Shown piece after piece: positions 1 to 8,421 of a stretch of 25,196 nt of DNA; within the stretch, counting starts at the first letter, position 1, and the number at the start of each line of letters is the position of its first letter. Origin of the DNA: DAITMV01 sp036834985 (GTDB taxonomy: Bacteria > Pseudomonadota > Gammaproteobacteria > Burkholderiales > Burkholderiaceae_B); contig DAITMV010000023.1 of assembly GCA_036834985.1 (NCBI GenBank), positions 1-25,196 of the forward strand, in the 5' to 3' direction. The notes beneath the pieces were generated by a model. That model was not told where the DNA came from. It saw only the letters and a list, made by a program, of their open reading frames with translations, and made no database searches. Position numbers and translations under genes: made by a program.

Positions 1-1554
1 CGACGGGGGCACGTCCACAGGGGCGTCGTTTTGCCCCGGTGTGGGTGCTTGTGGTAGCATGAGCGGATCGGCAACCGTCTCGTCAAGCGGTGATGCATGT
101 TTGGCGCGTTTGCGACGAATCAACACCAACGTCATGACCGCCGCGGTGGCCAGACCAGCGCCAGCTCCCGCCAAAATCCAGGGCGTGCCCAGCAACCATT
201 GGACAACACCGACTTTTTTGGGGGCAACTTCCTCAACAGGAGCCTGTACCGCCGGGGCGGCCGGCTTGGCCACCGGAGGCTCTACGGCCTTGGGGGGTTC
301 CGCGCCGGGCTCAGTGGCTGCGGCGGGTGTATCGGCTTTTTCAGCAGAGGGGTCTTTGGGTACAGCGGGTGCATCGGCTGCCGGCGCAGGTGACTTGGAT
401 TTGAGCTCAAGCAGCTTTTGCAGATCGTTGACGTTTTTTTCAAGAATCGCGATGCGTTCATTGGCCTCTTTGAGGGCCTTTTCTTTGGCAATCAGCTCTT
501 CGGCATTCTGATTGGCCTGCTCTGCCGGTTTGGCAGTTTCTTTGCGGGCACGGCCCACTTTTAACTGGTCTTGCTTGGGGGCGGCGTCTGCATCGACCGG
601 TTTGGATTCGATGGAACCGGTAACAGTGGTGCCTTCCGGATTGGCCTTGGACTTGCCGGGATTGGCAGCGATACGCTGCATGCCCGACAGGGTGCGGTTA
701 TCGTGATCCCGCAACAGGCTGATGGCCTTGGCGCGTGGCTGCTGGTTAACAACAGACGCATCAGGCACATTAAGTGTTGCCCCTTCACGTATCAAGTGAA
801 TGCTGCCGTTGATAAACGCACCGGGATTGGCTTGGTAGAGTGCCGCCATGGCCTGCTCTTGAGATTGAGCCTGCGGCACCAGCGACAAGGCCAATTCGGA
901 CAAGGTATCGCCCTTTTTAACCACCGCAGGCCTAGACGGCGCGGGGGCTGGACCGGCAGCAGCGGCAGATGTTGCAGGGGCTGTGGGTAATGAGGTGGCA
1001 TCAGACTTGGCGGGTGCAGCCTCTGGAGACGCGGCGACCGCAGATGACGCAGCCGTATTGGAGGTAGGCTGGGCAGCCTCGAGGGGCGCCGGGGCAGGTT
1101 CAGGCAGTACGGACCCAGGATTGGGCAGGGCCAGTGAATCGACCTTGCGATCCAGCGCCAGGGTGTATTCACGGACCAACTTGCCGCCCGCCCAGGACAC
1201 CTCCACCAACGCGTCCAAGAACCGGGCCGGGACCGGCTCGGTGCTGGTGATGCGGATGATGGCTTTGTCTGCCGTTAAACCCGGCACCAGGTCAAATCGC
1301 AACCGGGACAACAACGGAGACGGATCAAGACGCGCCGCTTTAAATGCATCGCCATCAGCCAGACGGGCCACCAGACCATTGCGCTCGTTCTCGGCAATTT
1401 TCTCAACCTGAATTTCGGCGACCAGTGGCTGACCACTGGCTGAGAGAATGTCGAGTCGACCCAATTGGGCCGCTTGGGCTGACCCCGCCATGTACAACGA
1501 GGTCAGTGCGACAGACAAAGCCAAAGAAAACGGTCTGGATACAGAACGGGTCAC
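1..1554 (-). CDS. fimV: FimV N-terminal part (pilus/polar assembly protein), 3' end outside window
   Basis: The frame is open from a GTG at 1554 to the window edge, giving 518 visible residues and no stop. A GGAG lies 5 bases before the GTG. Residues 1-28 form a signal peptide ending AQA, followed by the FimV hallmark start AQLGRLDILS of the periplasmic domain. A LysM-like segment lies near residues 210-264 (KKGDTLSELA), a Lys/Glu-rich coiled coil near 350-384, and one transmembrane helix near 452-478 followed by RRKRAK, so the missing C-terminus should be cytoplasmic. FimV/TspA-type proteins bind peptidoglycan and organise polar type IV pilus and secretion machinery. The Pro/Ala-rich linkers are typical of the family. 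It lies 49 bp downstream of asd, as in many Burkholderiales, where truA usually follows. The family call is firm; the exact role here is inferred. Confidence 0.88.
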   Translation of the reverse strand, partial: MTRSVSRPFSLALSVALTSLYMAGSAQAAQLGRLDILSASGQPLVAEIQVEKIAENERNGLVARLADGDAFKAARLDPSPLLSRLRFDLVPGLTADKAIIRITSTEPVPARFLDALVEVSWAGGKLVREYTLALDRKVDSLALPNPGSVLPEPAPAPLEAAQPTSNTAASSAVAASPEAAPAKSDATSLPTAPATSAAAAGPAPAPSRPAVVKKGDTLSELALSLVPQAQSQEQAMAALYQANPGAFINGSIHLIREGATLNVPDASVVNQQPRAKAISLLRDHDNRTLSGMQRIAANPGKSKANPEGTTVTGSIESKPVDADAAPKQDQLKVGRARKETAKPAEQANQNAEELIAKEKALKEANERIAILEKNVNDLQKLLELKSKSPAPAADAPAVPKDPSAEKADTPAAATEPGAEPPKAVEPPVAKPAAPAVQAPVEEVAPKKVGVVQWLLGTPWILAGAGAGLATAAVMTLVLIRRKRAKHASPLDETVADPLMLPQAPTPGQNDAPVDVPPS

Positions 1555-1603
1555 GCGAACTCCGGTGTTGTTGTTATTGGCGGTGACGATAGCATTTGCG
1601 GCT

Positions 1604-2728
1604 TTAATTATCCAGCAGGATACGCAACATGCGGCGCAGTGGTTCGGCTGCCCCCCACAGCAACTGATCGCCCACGGTAAAGGCGCTCAGGTACTCTCCG
1701 CCCATGGCCAGCTTGCGTACGCGCCCCACGGGGATGTGCAGGTTGCCGGTCACAGCCGCAGGCGTCAGTTCACGGATGGTCCGGTCACGTTCGTTGGGAA
1801 CAAAGCGAACCCAGTCGTTGGCCGTAGCCAGCATGTCGTTGACTTCGTCCAGCGGAACGTCTTTTTTGAGCTTGATAGTCAAGGCCTGTGAGTGGCAACG
1901 CATCGCGCCAATCCGCACGCACAAACCATCGACTGGAATACAGCCGGGGGTGCCCATCGCAGGCAGGCCCAAAATCTTGTTGGCTTCTGCACCGCCCTTC
2001 CACTCTTCTTTGGACATGCCGTTACCCAGGTCTTTGTCGATCCAGGGAATCAGGCTGCCACCGAGCGGCACACCGAAGTTGTCGGTCGGGTAGGCGTCGG
2101 AGCGAATGGTTTGCGCCACGGTGCGATCGATCTCAAGGATGGCGGAGGCCGGATCGTCCAGCAGCGGCTTGACGCTGGCGTGGATGGACCCCATCTGGGC
2201 AATCAGCTCACGCATGTTTTGCGCACCAGCGCCGGAGGCGGCCTGGTAGGTCATGGCGGTCATCCAGTCCACCAGATTGTTCTGGAACAAACCGCCCAAA
2301 GCCAGCAGCATCAAGCTGACGGTGCAGTTACCGCCCACATAGTTTTTGACGCCTTTGCTCAGACCGTTTTTGATCACGTCCATATTGACCGGATCCAGAA
2401 TGATGATGGCGTCGTCTTTCATGCGCAGCGTAGAGGCGGCGTCGATCCAGTAACCATTCCAGCCTGCTTCGCGCAACTTGGGAAATACTTCGGTGGTGTA
2501 GTCACCGCCTTGGCAGGTGATGATGACATCGGTGTTTTTCAGCGCGTCGATATCGAAGGCGTTTTCCAGCTTACCCGCATTGGCAGCAAACGCTGGGGCG
2601 GCACCGCCGGCGTTGGAGGTGGAAAAAAACACTGGCTCGATCAGTGCAAAGTCGTTCTCTGCCTGCATGCGTTGCATCAGCACGGACCCAACCATACCGC
2701 GCCATCCTACTAAGCCTACCCGTTTCAT
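1604..2728 (-). CDS. asd: Aspartate-semialdehyde dehydrogenase
   Basis: This enzyme reduces aspartyl phosphate to aspartate semialdehyde with NADPH, the branch point to lysine/diaminopimelate, threonine and methionine. The 374-residue protein starts MKRVGLVGWRGMVGS, which carries the nucleotide-binding GxxGxxG. The catalytic cysteine is in GGNCTVSL at residue 135, the same position as in the E. coli-type enzyme. Length matches the proteobacterial class. The start is ambiguous among TTG 2734, ATG 2731 and ATG 2728. I chose 2728 because AAAGGA at 2736-2741 is then 7 bases away and the N-terminus matches the family. It lies 35 bp after leuB and before fimV, probably cotranscribed with the leu genes. 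Confidence 0.96.
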   Translation of the reverse strand: MKRVGLVGWRGMVGSVLMQRMQAENDFALIEPVFFSTSNAGGAAPAFAANAGKLENAFDIDALKNTDVIITCQGGDYTTEVFPKLREAGWNGYWIDAASTLRMKDDAIIILDPVNMDVIKNGLSKGVKNYVGGNCTVSLMLLALGGLFQNNLVDWMTAMTYQAASGAGAQNMRELIAQMGSIHASVKPLLDDPASAILEIDRTVAQTIRSDAYPTDNFGVPLGGSLIPWIDKDLGNGMSKEEWKGGAEANKILGLPAMGTPGCIPVDGLCVRIGAMRCHSQALTIKLKKDVPLDEVNDMLATANDWVRFVPNERDRTIRELTPAAVTGNLHIPVGRVRKLAMGGEYLSAFTVGDQLLWGAAEPLRRMLRILLDN

Positions 2729-2763
2729 CATCAAGTCCTTTCAATATGTATTCTGTGTAACGC

Positions 2764-3858
2764 TCAGCGACTGGCGATCAGGGCTGCAACCACCGCATCG
2801 CCCATCGCCTCGGTGCCGGCTTTTTGCTTGCCCTCGCGCCAGATATCACCTGTGCGTGGGCCATGGGCCAGCACATCCTGCACAGCCTTTTCGATACGCT
2901 GGGCAAACTGCTCTTGGCCAAATGAGTAGCGCAGCATCATGGCTGCCGACAGAATGGTGGCCAGGGGGTTGGCGAGGTCTTTGCCGGCGATGTCAGGTGC
3001 GGAGCCATGAATGGGCTCATACAGACCAAAATTTTTCTCGTTCAGAGATGCCGATGGCAGCATACCGATCGAGCCGGTGAGCATGGAGGCTTCATCGGAC
3101 AAGATATCGCCAAACATGTTGCCGGTCACGATGACATCAAACTGCTTGGGATTTTTGAGCAATTGCATGGCGCAGTTGTCGACATACATGTGAGTCAACT
3201 CAACCTCTGGGTATTCTTTGCCCAGTTCAACCATGACATCACGCCACAATTGAGTGGTTTCCAGCACGTTGGCCTTGTCCACGGAGCACAAGCGCTTGTT
3301 GCGTTTCATCGCCGCCTGGAACGCGACATGACCAATCCGCTTGATCTCGGACTCGGCGTAGCGCATGGTGTCAAACCCTTCGCGCTCCCCTTTAAAAGGA
3401 CCGTCTTCGACGATTCGAATGCCGCGCGGCTGACCAAAATAGATATCGCCCGTCAGTTCGCGAACAATCAGGATATCCAGACCGGCGATGACCTCGGCCT
3501 TCATGGAAGAGGCATCAGCCAGTTCTGGATACACCAGGGCGGGCCTGAAGTTGGCAAACAGGTTCAACGCCTTGCGTAAACCCAAAATGGCCTGCTCGGG
3601 GCGCAAATGACGTGGAAGGGTGTCAAGAGAAAAGTCACCCACGGCGCCAAACAGGATCGCATCGGAGCGCTTGCATAAATCCAGTGTGGCATCAGGCAAG
3701 GGGTGCCCGGACGCGCGGTACCCAGCCCCCCCCACAGGTGCGGCCTCAAGGGTGAAAGACAAGCCCTCGTCCTTTAATGCGTTGAGCACCTTGACAGCTT
3801 GCGCTGTGATTTCAGGGCCGATGCCGTCACCGGCTAAGACTGCGATGTGGTAGGTCAT
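2764..3858 (-). CDS. leuB: 3-isopropylmalate dehydrogenase
   Basis: LeuB carries out the NAD-dependent oxidative decarboxylation of 3-isopropylmalate, the third step of leucine synthesis in the cytoplasm. The 364-residue protein begins MTYHIAVLAGDGIGPE. It contains the substrate-binding arginines and LTGDIYFGQPRG (catalytic Tyr about 140), VDKANVL (catalytic Lys195), and the family signature NMFGDILSDEASML near 247-260, with the metal-binding aspartates 251 and 255. The ATG at 3858 is preceded by TGGAACC, a modest ribosome-binding site. It follows leuD by 45 bp and precedes asd by 35 bp, consistent with one leu-asd transcript. Length and all key residues are normal. Confidence 0.97.
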   Translation of the reverse strand: MTYHIAVLAGDGIGPEITAQAVKVLNALKDEGLSFTLEAAPVGGAGYRASGHPLPDATLDLCKRSDAILFGAVGDFSLDTLPRHLRPEQAILGLRKALNLFANFRPALVYPELADASSMKAEVIAGLDILIVRELTGDIYFGQPRGIRIVEDGPFKGEREGFDTMRYAESEIKRIGHVAFQAAMKRNKRLCSVDKANVLETTQLWRDVMVELGKEYPEVELTHMYVDNCAMQLLKNPKQFDVIVTGNMFGDILSDEASMLTGSIGMLPSASLNEKNFGLYEPIHGSAPDIAGKDLANPLATILSAAMMLRYSFGQEQFAQRIEKAVQDVLAHGPRTGDIWREGKQKAGTEAMGDAVVAALIASR

Positions 3859-3903
3859 GGTGGTTCCATGCCGGGCGGCACAGAACCGACCCGGTCGTAA
3901 AAG

Positions 3904-4554
3904 TTAGGCCGTAATGGTGTTCGCCAGCCAGGGAAACTGGGCCAGGCGTTTTTCTTCAAAAGACTTGATTTGATCGGCGTGTTGCAAGGTCAAACCGATA
4001 TCATCCAGACCGTTGATCAGACAATGCTTGCGGAATGGATCAATCTCAAAAGCGTAGGACTCACCCGTCGAGGTATTGACCCGTTGGCCAGGCAAATCGA
4101 CCGTCAGTTTAAAACCTTCGGTGCTGAGGGTTTTCTGGAAGAGCTGCTCAATATTTTCTTCTGATAAAACAATAGGCAAGAAGCCATTTTTAAAGCAGTT
4201 ATTAAAGAAGATATCGGCAAAACTGGGGGCCAGAACCGCTTTAAAACCATACTGCTGCAAGGCCCAGGGCGCATGTTCACGGCTCGATCCACAACCGAAG
4301 TTTTTGCGGGTGAGCAGATACGTGGCACCGGCGTACCGAGGCTGGTTCAGCACAAAATCAGGGTTGACGGGACGCTGGCTGCAATCAACGCCAGGTTCGC
4401 CTTGATCCAGATAACGCCATTCGTCAAACAGATTGACGCCAAAGCCCGTGCGTTTAATGGACTTTAAAAACTGCTTGGGAATAATCGCATCCGTATCGAC
4501 GTTGGCCCGGTCAAGCGGCACCACGATACCTTCATGTTCAATGAATTTATCCAT
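3904..4554 (-). CDS. leuD: 3-isopropylmalate dehydratase small subunit
   Basis: LeuD is the small (swivel-domain) subunit of isopropylmalate isomerase, which with LeuC converts 2- to 3-isopropylmalate. The 216-residue protein has the N-terminal substrate loop region NVDTDAIIPKQFLK (about 19-32) and the highly conserved NFGCGSSREHAPWAL (about 85-99). Length is normal for the bacterial short form. It begins 9 bp after the stop of the entericidin-like gene that separates it from leuC, so all three are probably on one message. Confidence 0.97.
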   Translation of the reverse strand: MDKFIEHEGIVVPLDRANVDTDAIIPKQFLKSIKRTGFGVNLFDEWRYLDQGEPGVDCSQRPVNPDFVLNQPRYAGATYLLTRKNFGCGSSREHAPWALQQYGFKAVLAPSFADIFFNNCFKNGFLPIVLSEENIEQLFQKTLSTEGFKLTVDLPGQRVNTSTGESYAFEIDPFRKHCLINGLDDIGLTLQHADQIKSFEEKRLAQFPWLANTITA

Positions 4555-4563
4555 AACCTTCGC

Positions 4564-4701
4564 TTACTTGCTGCGGTCTGCAGCGCTCTCGATGCCTTGA
4601 CCAGCGCGTTTAATGTCTTTACCGACACCTTCAACGGTGTTGCAACCCATCAGGTTCAGGGTCAGTACCAGAGCTACTGCTGCGGACATAATGATTCGCA
4701 T
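4564..4701 (-). CDS. Entericidin-like small lipoprotein
   Basis: This is a 45-residue ORF starting MRIIMSAAVALVLTLNLMGC. A hydrophobic signal sequence ends in a lipobox (LMGC, Cys20), and the mature part is CNTVEGVGKDIKRAGQGIE, the characteristic core of entericidin A/B proteins (NTxxGxGxDxxxxGxxI). The ATG is preceded by AGAGGATCCCC, a good ribosome-binding site. The expected mature product is a 26-residue lipopeptide; Asn at +2 suggests outer-membrane sorting. Entericidins were described in E. coli as an antidote/toxin lipoprotein pair; only one member is seen here and its role is unknown. It lies between leuC (17 bp upstream) and leuD (9 bp downstream), a recurring arrangement in Burkholderiales. 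The Met just before Gly in the lipobox is slightly atypical. Confidence 0.88.
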   Translation of the reverse strand: MRIIMSAAVALVLTLNLMGCNTVEGVGKDIKRAGQGIESAADRSK

Positions 4702-4718
4702 GGGGATCCTCTCTTGGT

Positions 4719-6122
4719 TTAATTAATGGTTGCTACGTCGACAAAATGACCCGCTATGCCTGCCGCAGCCGCCATGGCAGGGCTGACCAGGTGGGTGCGC
4801 CCACCGGCGCCTTGCCGACCTTCAAAGTTGCGGTTGCTGGTCGAGGCGCAGCGCTCACCTGGCTCCAGACGGTCTGCATTCATGGCAAGACACATCGAGC
4901 ACCCAGGCTCGCGCCACTCAAAACCGGCAGCGATAAAAATTTGGTCCAGGCCTTCGGCCTCAGCCTGCGCCTTGACCAGCCCCGACCCGGGCACCACCAG
5001 CGCCTGTTTGACGCTGTCCGCCTTTTTATGGCCTTTGACCACCGACGCTGCAATCCGCAGATCTTCGATACGCGAGTTGGTACACGAACCAATAAATACG
5101 CGATCTACAGGGATGTCGGTTATGGGTGTGTTGGGTTTGAGATCCATGTACTTGAGCGCACGCTCCCAGCCTTCACGGCGGACGGGATCGGCCTCGATGG
5201 ATGGGTCTGGAACACGGTCATCGATCGCCACAACCATCTCGGGTGAGGTGCCCCAGGTGACCTGCGGCTTGATATCGGCGGCGTTTAACTCGACCACCGC
5301 ATCAAAATGGGCACCTTCATCGGAGAACAAGGTGCTCCAATACTGCACGGCTTGGTCCCACTGCGCACCGGTTGGGCTGAATGGGCGACCTTTGAAATAG
5401 TCGATCGTGGTTTGATCTACCGCCACCATGCCTGAACGTGCACCAGCTTCGATGGCCATATTACACATGGTCATGCGGCCTTCCATAGACAGAGCGCGCA
5501 CTGCTTCGCCGGCAAACTCAATCGCATAACCAGTCCCGCCGGCTGTGCCAATTTTGCCGATCACAGCCAATACGAGGTCTTTGGCGGAACAGGCGGCAGA
5601 CACATGACCATTGATGCGAACCAGCATGTTTTTGGCTTTTTTCATCAGCAAACACTGGGTGGCCATCACATGCTCAACTTCTGAGGTACCGATGCCAAAG
5701 GCCAGCGCACCAACCGCACCGTGGGTGCTGGTGTGGGAATCACCGCAAACGACCGTCATGCCAGGTAAGGTGGCACCCTGCTCCGGGCCAATGACGTGCA
5801 CGATGCCCTGGCGTTTGTCGTTGATATTAAAGTAGGTCAGTTTGTATTCAGCGGCGTTGTCATCCAGGGTTTGGACCTGAAGACGTGACGTGGGGTCGGC
5901 GATGCCGTGGCTGCGATCGGTAGTGGGCACGTTGTGGTCAACCACCGCCAGATTGGCACTGTTGCGCCACAAGGGACGACCGGCCAGCTTTAACCCTTCG
6001 AAGGCCTGTGGACTGGTGACTTCGTGCACCAGCTGGCGGTCGATATATAGCAGCGATGTACCATCGGCCTCGGTGCGAACCACATGTGCATCCCAAAGCT
6101 TGTCGTACAAAGTCTTAGCCAT
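4719..6122 (-). CDS. leuC: 3-isopropylmalate dehydratase large subunit
   Basis: LeuC is the large, [4Fe-4S]-containing subunit of isopropylmalate isomerase of leucine synthesis. The 467-residue protein starts MAKTLYDKLWDAHVV. It carries the cluster cysteines at about 347 (FIGSCTNSR), 408 and 411 (PGCSMC), plus the aconitase-family segment VVCGDSHTSTHGA. The ATG at 6122 is chosen over an upstream in-frame extension because AGGAGG lies about 9 bases before it and the family starts exactly there. It is the first gene of the apparent leuC-entericidin-leuD-leuB-asd-fimV run; 146 bp separate it from the protease gene upstream and should hold the promoter. Confidence 0.97.
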   Translation of the reverse strand: MAKTLYDKLWDAHVVRTEADGTSLLYIDRQLVHEVTSPQAFEGLKLAGRPLWRNSANLAVVDHNVPTTDRSHGIADPTSRLQVQTLDDNAAEYKLTYFNINDKRQGIVHVIGPEQGATLPGMTVVCGDSHTSTHGAVGALAFGIGTSEVEHVMATQCLLMKKAKNMLVRINGHVSAACSAKDLVLAVIGKIGTAGGTGYAIEFAGEAVRALSMEGRMTMCNMAIEAGARSGMVAVDQTTIDYFKGRPFSPTGAQWDQAVQYWSTLFSDEGAHFDAVVELNAADIKPQVTWGTSPEMVVAIDDRVPDPSIEADPVRREGWERALKYMDLKPNTPITDIPVDRVFIGSCTNSRIEDLRIAASVVKGHKKADSVKQALVVPGSGLVKAQAEAEGLDQIFIAAGFEWREPGCSMCLAMNADRLEPGERCASTSNRNFEGRQGAGGRTHLVSPAMAAAAGIAGHFVDVATIN

Positions 6123-6199
6123 ACCAACCAACCTCCTGCAAAAATCGTCTAAGGCGCTCGGTGTAAACCACAAAGCACCCTGTTTATAAAGAGCTTTCT

Positions 6200-6208
6200 A
6201 TTATGCCA
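6200..6208 (-). promoter_or_regulatory. Candidate extended -10 promoter element for the leu operon
   Basis: On the minus strand the bases read TGGCATAAT, an extended -10 (TGn plus a 5/6 match to TATAAT), about 78 bases upstream of the leuC ATG. No convincing -35 is found at 16-18 bp, which is tolerated for extended -10 promoters. No leucine-rich leader peptide or attenuator is visible in the 146-bp gap. Confidence 0.3.
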
Positions 6209-6268
6209 CAGCCCATGCCGCAATATTCGCATTCGCTTATATCTTGCAGCGATGGGGGCCTGTCGGGT

Positions 6269-7096
6269 TTATCTGCGCCTGGCCGCCTCATACAGCGGCT
6301 CAACACGCTGGCTGTAGTCTTTCAAGTCGGCCATGCGGTTTTCCGGTGCGGGGTGGGTTGACAAAAACTGGGGGGGAGCGCTGCCACCGGCCGAGCCCAT
6401 TTTTTGCCACAGCGTGATGGCCGCTTCTGGGTTATAACCTGCACGGGCAGCCAACTCTACGCCGATGCGGTCCGCTTCGGTTTCGTGGCTGCGGCTGTGA
6501 GGCAAGGTGATCAAAACGTCTTTGGCCATATTGGCTAGGTCCATCGAACCTTTACCCAGCCCCAACAAGGCACCGCCGATCGACAAGCCCAAACCGGTGA
6601 TCATCTGCTCAGAGGCTTGCTCGCGGCTGTGTTCGCGCAAAGCGTGCGCAATTTCGTGGCCCATGACCGCTGCAATTTCATCGTCGGTGAGTTTTAAGGT
6701 GTCGATCAAGCCGGTGTAAAAAGCAATTTTGCCACCTGCCATACACCAAGCATTCAGCTGCTTGGAGGTGATGACATTGACCTCCCACTTCCAGCCCGGC
6801 GCATCATCACGAAAGGCCCCTGTCACGGGAATCAGACGACTGGCGATGGCGCGAATACGCCTGACCTGCTCGGGATCGCGGTTCAGTGTTCCCTTTTTTT
6901 GTTCTTCAGCCAGCACCTGCCGATAGGCTTTGGCCGAGCTGCTTTCAATCTCTTGACTGGAGACCACAAAAAACTGGTTGCGATCAACCCCGACTGCGCC
7001 AGCCTGCGTGGTGCGTGCCGCCTGGCATCCAGCCACTGACATGCCCAGCCCAACAATCACGCACTGAACAATTATCTTTTTGAAAACACTGATCAT
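6269..7096 (-). CDS. M48 family metalloprotease lipoprotein (LoiP/YggG-like)
   Basis: The 275-residue protein has a lipoprotein signal ending VAGC (Cys24) and an M48 zinc-protease domain. The zinc-binding HEIAH is at 147-151 and the third ligand is in HETEAD (about 204-209). Its size and lack of a TPR extension resemble the LoiP/YggG group of envelope-quality-control proteases rather than BepA. It is expected to be anchored in the periplasm-facing outer membrane. The ATG at 7096 is preceded by ACAGGTTCAAA, a weak ribosome-binding site. It stands alone on the minus strand, 146 bp before leuC and 173 bp after the MFS gene. The 7097-7269 gap holds no gene I can support. Confidence 0.93.
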   Translation of the reverse strand: MISVFKKIIVQCVIVGLGMSVAGCQAARTTQAGAVGVDRNQFFVVSSQEIESSSAKAYRQVLAEEQKKGTLNRDPEQVRRIRAIASRLIPVTGAFRDDAPGWKWEVNVITSKQLNAWCMAGGKIAFYTGLIDTLKLTDDEIAAVMGHEIAHALREHSREQASEQMITGLGLSIGGALLGLGKGSMDLANMAKDVLITLPHSRSHETEADRIGVELAARAGYNPEAAITLWQKMGSAGGSAPPQFLSTHPAPENRMADLKDYSQRVEPLYEAARRR

Positions 7097-7269
7097 TTTG
7101 AACCTGTCAGTTGTATGAATAAAAAACCATTACGAAAACTGTCCCTACCTGCTCCAGAACCTGCCCCAGTATTTGCTCGAGTAACTGCTTCGACCTTGAC
7201 CGCTTGTTCCGCTGATAGCCAATTACTCCCCTATTAACGCGGACCGCCCCAGCCCGTTGACCCACAAGC

Positions 7270-8418
7270 TTACGGTGTACAGAGACGATCCGCGCGAGAC
7301 ATGGCCCGGGCGCATGCCCAGCCCAGCAAGCCAAACGCGCAAGCCATCCAGAAGGCATAGGACGGGCTTAACCATCCCCAAACCCGCCCAGCCAGTACTG
7401 TACCCAAAAAGCCGCCTGCACCATAGGCAATCCCCGTGTAAAGCGCCTGCCCTCGCCCTAATAGCCTCGGACCACAGTGGGTTCGCAAAAAGGCCATCGC
7501 CGCGCTGTGATGGGCGGCAAACGTCAAGGCGTGCAAGACCTGAGTCAGGGCCATCAACCACAACAGTGTGGGAAACGCCGCGACCAATGCAAAGCGCAGT
7601 GCACACGCCAGCAAGGCCCATTGCAACCACCCGGCCACCGGGAGTTTGCTGAAAAAGCGGCCCTGAAACCAGAAAAACGCCACCTCCGCGACCACACCAA
7701 TGGCCCACATGGCGCCAATCACATCCGTACCGTAACCGTGGTGCTGCAGGTAGAGGGAATAAAAACCGTACAAGCTGCCGTGAGCAGCCACCATGCAAAA
7801 CGAAGACGCCCAAAACCAGCGCATGCCAGGCTGCGCAAACAGGCTTGCAAAGCGTAATGTGGGTTGGTTGCCGTGGACAGGATCGCGGGTGGGCTCACGC
7901 ATCAGCAGCCCTGCGCAGAGGGTCATCAGCAAACAGACACAAACCACCCACGGGTAATCTTGCAGGCTGTGAACACTGGCCCATTGCCCAAACCCAACAA
8001 CGCTCAGGATAAAGCCCAACGAGCCCCACAAGCGCAGTTTGCCGTATCGGCCCAGATCGCTGCCGCAGGCCTGCATGGCATGTGCGTCAGACAAGGGCAC
8101 CAACCCCGACATGGCGCTGTTGCACAATACGGCAAACAGCAACACCCAATAAGCCTCTTGCACCCGCCAAAACAGCAGTATGGCAAAGCTCAAACCCAAC
8201 AAGGCGCCCCAGCGAAGCCACACAACTCGCCTGCCAGTCACATCGGACAACCAGCCCCAGGCCTGCGGCCCAATGATCCGCATGGACTGCATCAGGGCCA
8301 GCGCCCAGCCAATGGTCTGAACCGAGTGGCCCATTGATTTGAGGTACGGCCCAAAATAGGGCGAATACAGACCTACAAAGCTGAAATAGGCGGCGTAAAA
8401 CACCGCCAGCGCGACCAC
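7270..8418 (-). CDS. MFS transporter (HcaT-like, MFS_1_like)
   Basis: This 382-residue, strongly hydrophobic protein has about 12 predicted membrane helices. The N-terminus (FSFVGLYSPYFGPYLKSMG) and the segment GLVPLSDAHAM match the 3-phenylpropionate-permease-like branch of the major facilitator superfamily. It is an inner-membrane protein; substrate unknown. The start is a GTG at 8418, only 3 bases after the aroC stop. AAGG inside the aroC end acts as a likely ribosome-binding site, so translation is probably coupled to aroC. That coupling does not by itself show an aromatic substrate. Confidence 0.85.
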   Translation of the reverse strand: MVALAVFYAAYFSFVGLYSPYFGPYLKSMGHSVQTIGWALALMQSMRIIGPQAWGWLSDVTGRRVVWLRWGALLGLSFAILLFWRVQEAYWVLLFAVLCNSAMSGLVPLSDAHAMQACGSDLGRYGKLRLWGSLGFILSVVGFGQWASVHSLQDYPWVVCVCLLMTLCAGLLMREPTRDPVHGNQPTLRFASLFAQPGMRWFWASSFCMVAAHGSLYGFYSLYLQHHGYGTDVIGAMWAIGVVAEVAFFWFQGRFFSKLPVAGWLQWALLACALRFALVAAFPTLLWLMALTQVLHALTFAAHHSAAMAFLRTHCGPRLLGRGQALYTGIAYGAGGFLGTVLAGRVWGWLSPSYAFWMACAFGLLGWACARAMSRADRLCTP

Positions 8419-8421
8419 GGT

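Noticed and set aside
1892..2713. 273-codon plus-strand frame opposite asd
   Set aside because: Asd on the minus strand is unambiguous; the opposite frame is a by-product of GC-rich codon use.
6123..6173. 17-residue N-terminal extension of LeuC
   Set aside because: The AGGAGG site and the family N-terminus MAKTLYDK both point to ATG 6122.
7107..7358. 83-codon minus-strand frame in the gap downstream of the MFS gene, with a repeated LLEQILGQVLEQV
   Set aside because: It overlaps the MFS 3' end in another frame, has no ribosome-binding site and no recognisable family; the repeat comes from a short imperfect CCTGCTCCAG/CCTGCCCCAG duplication.
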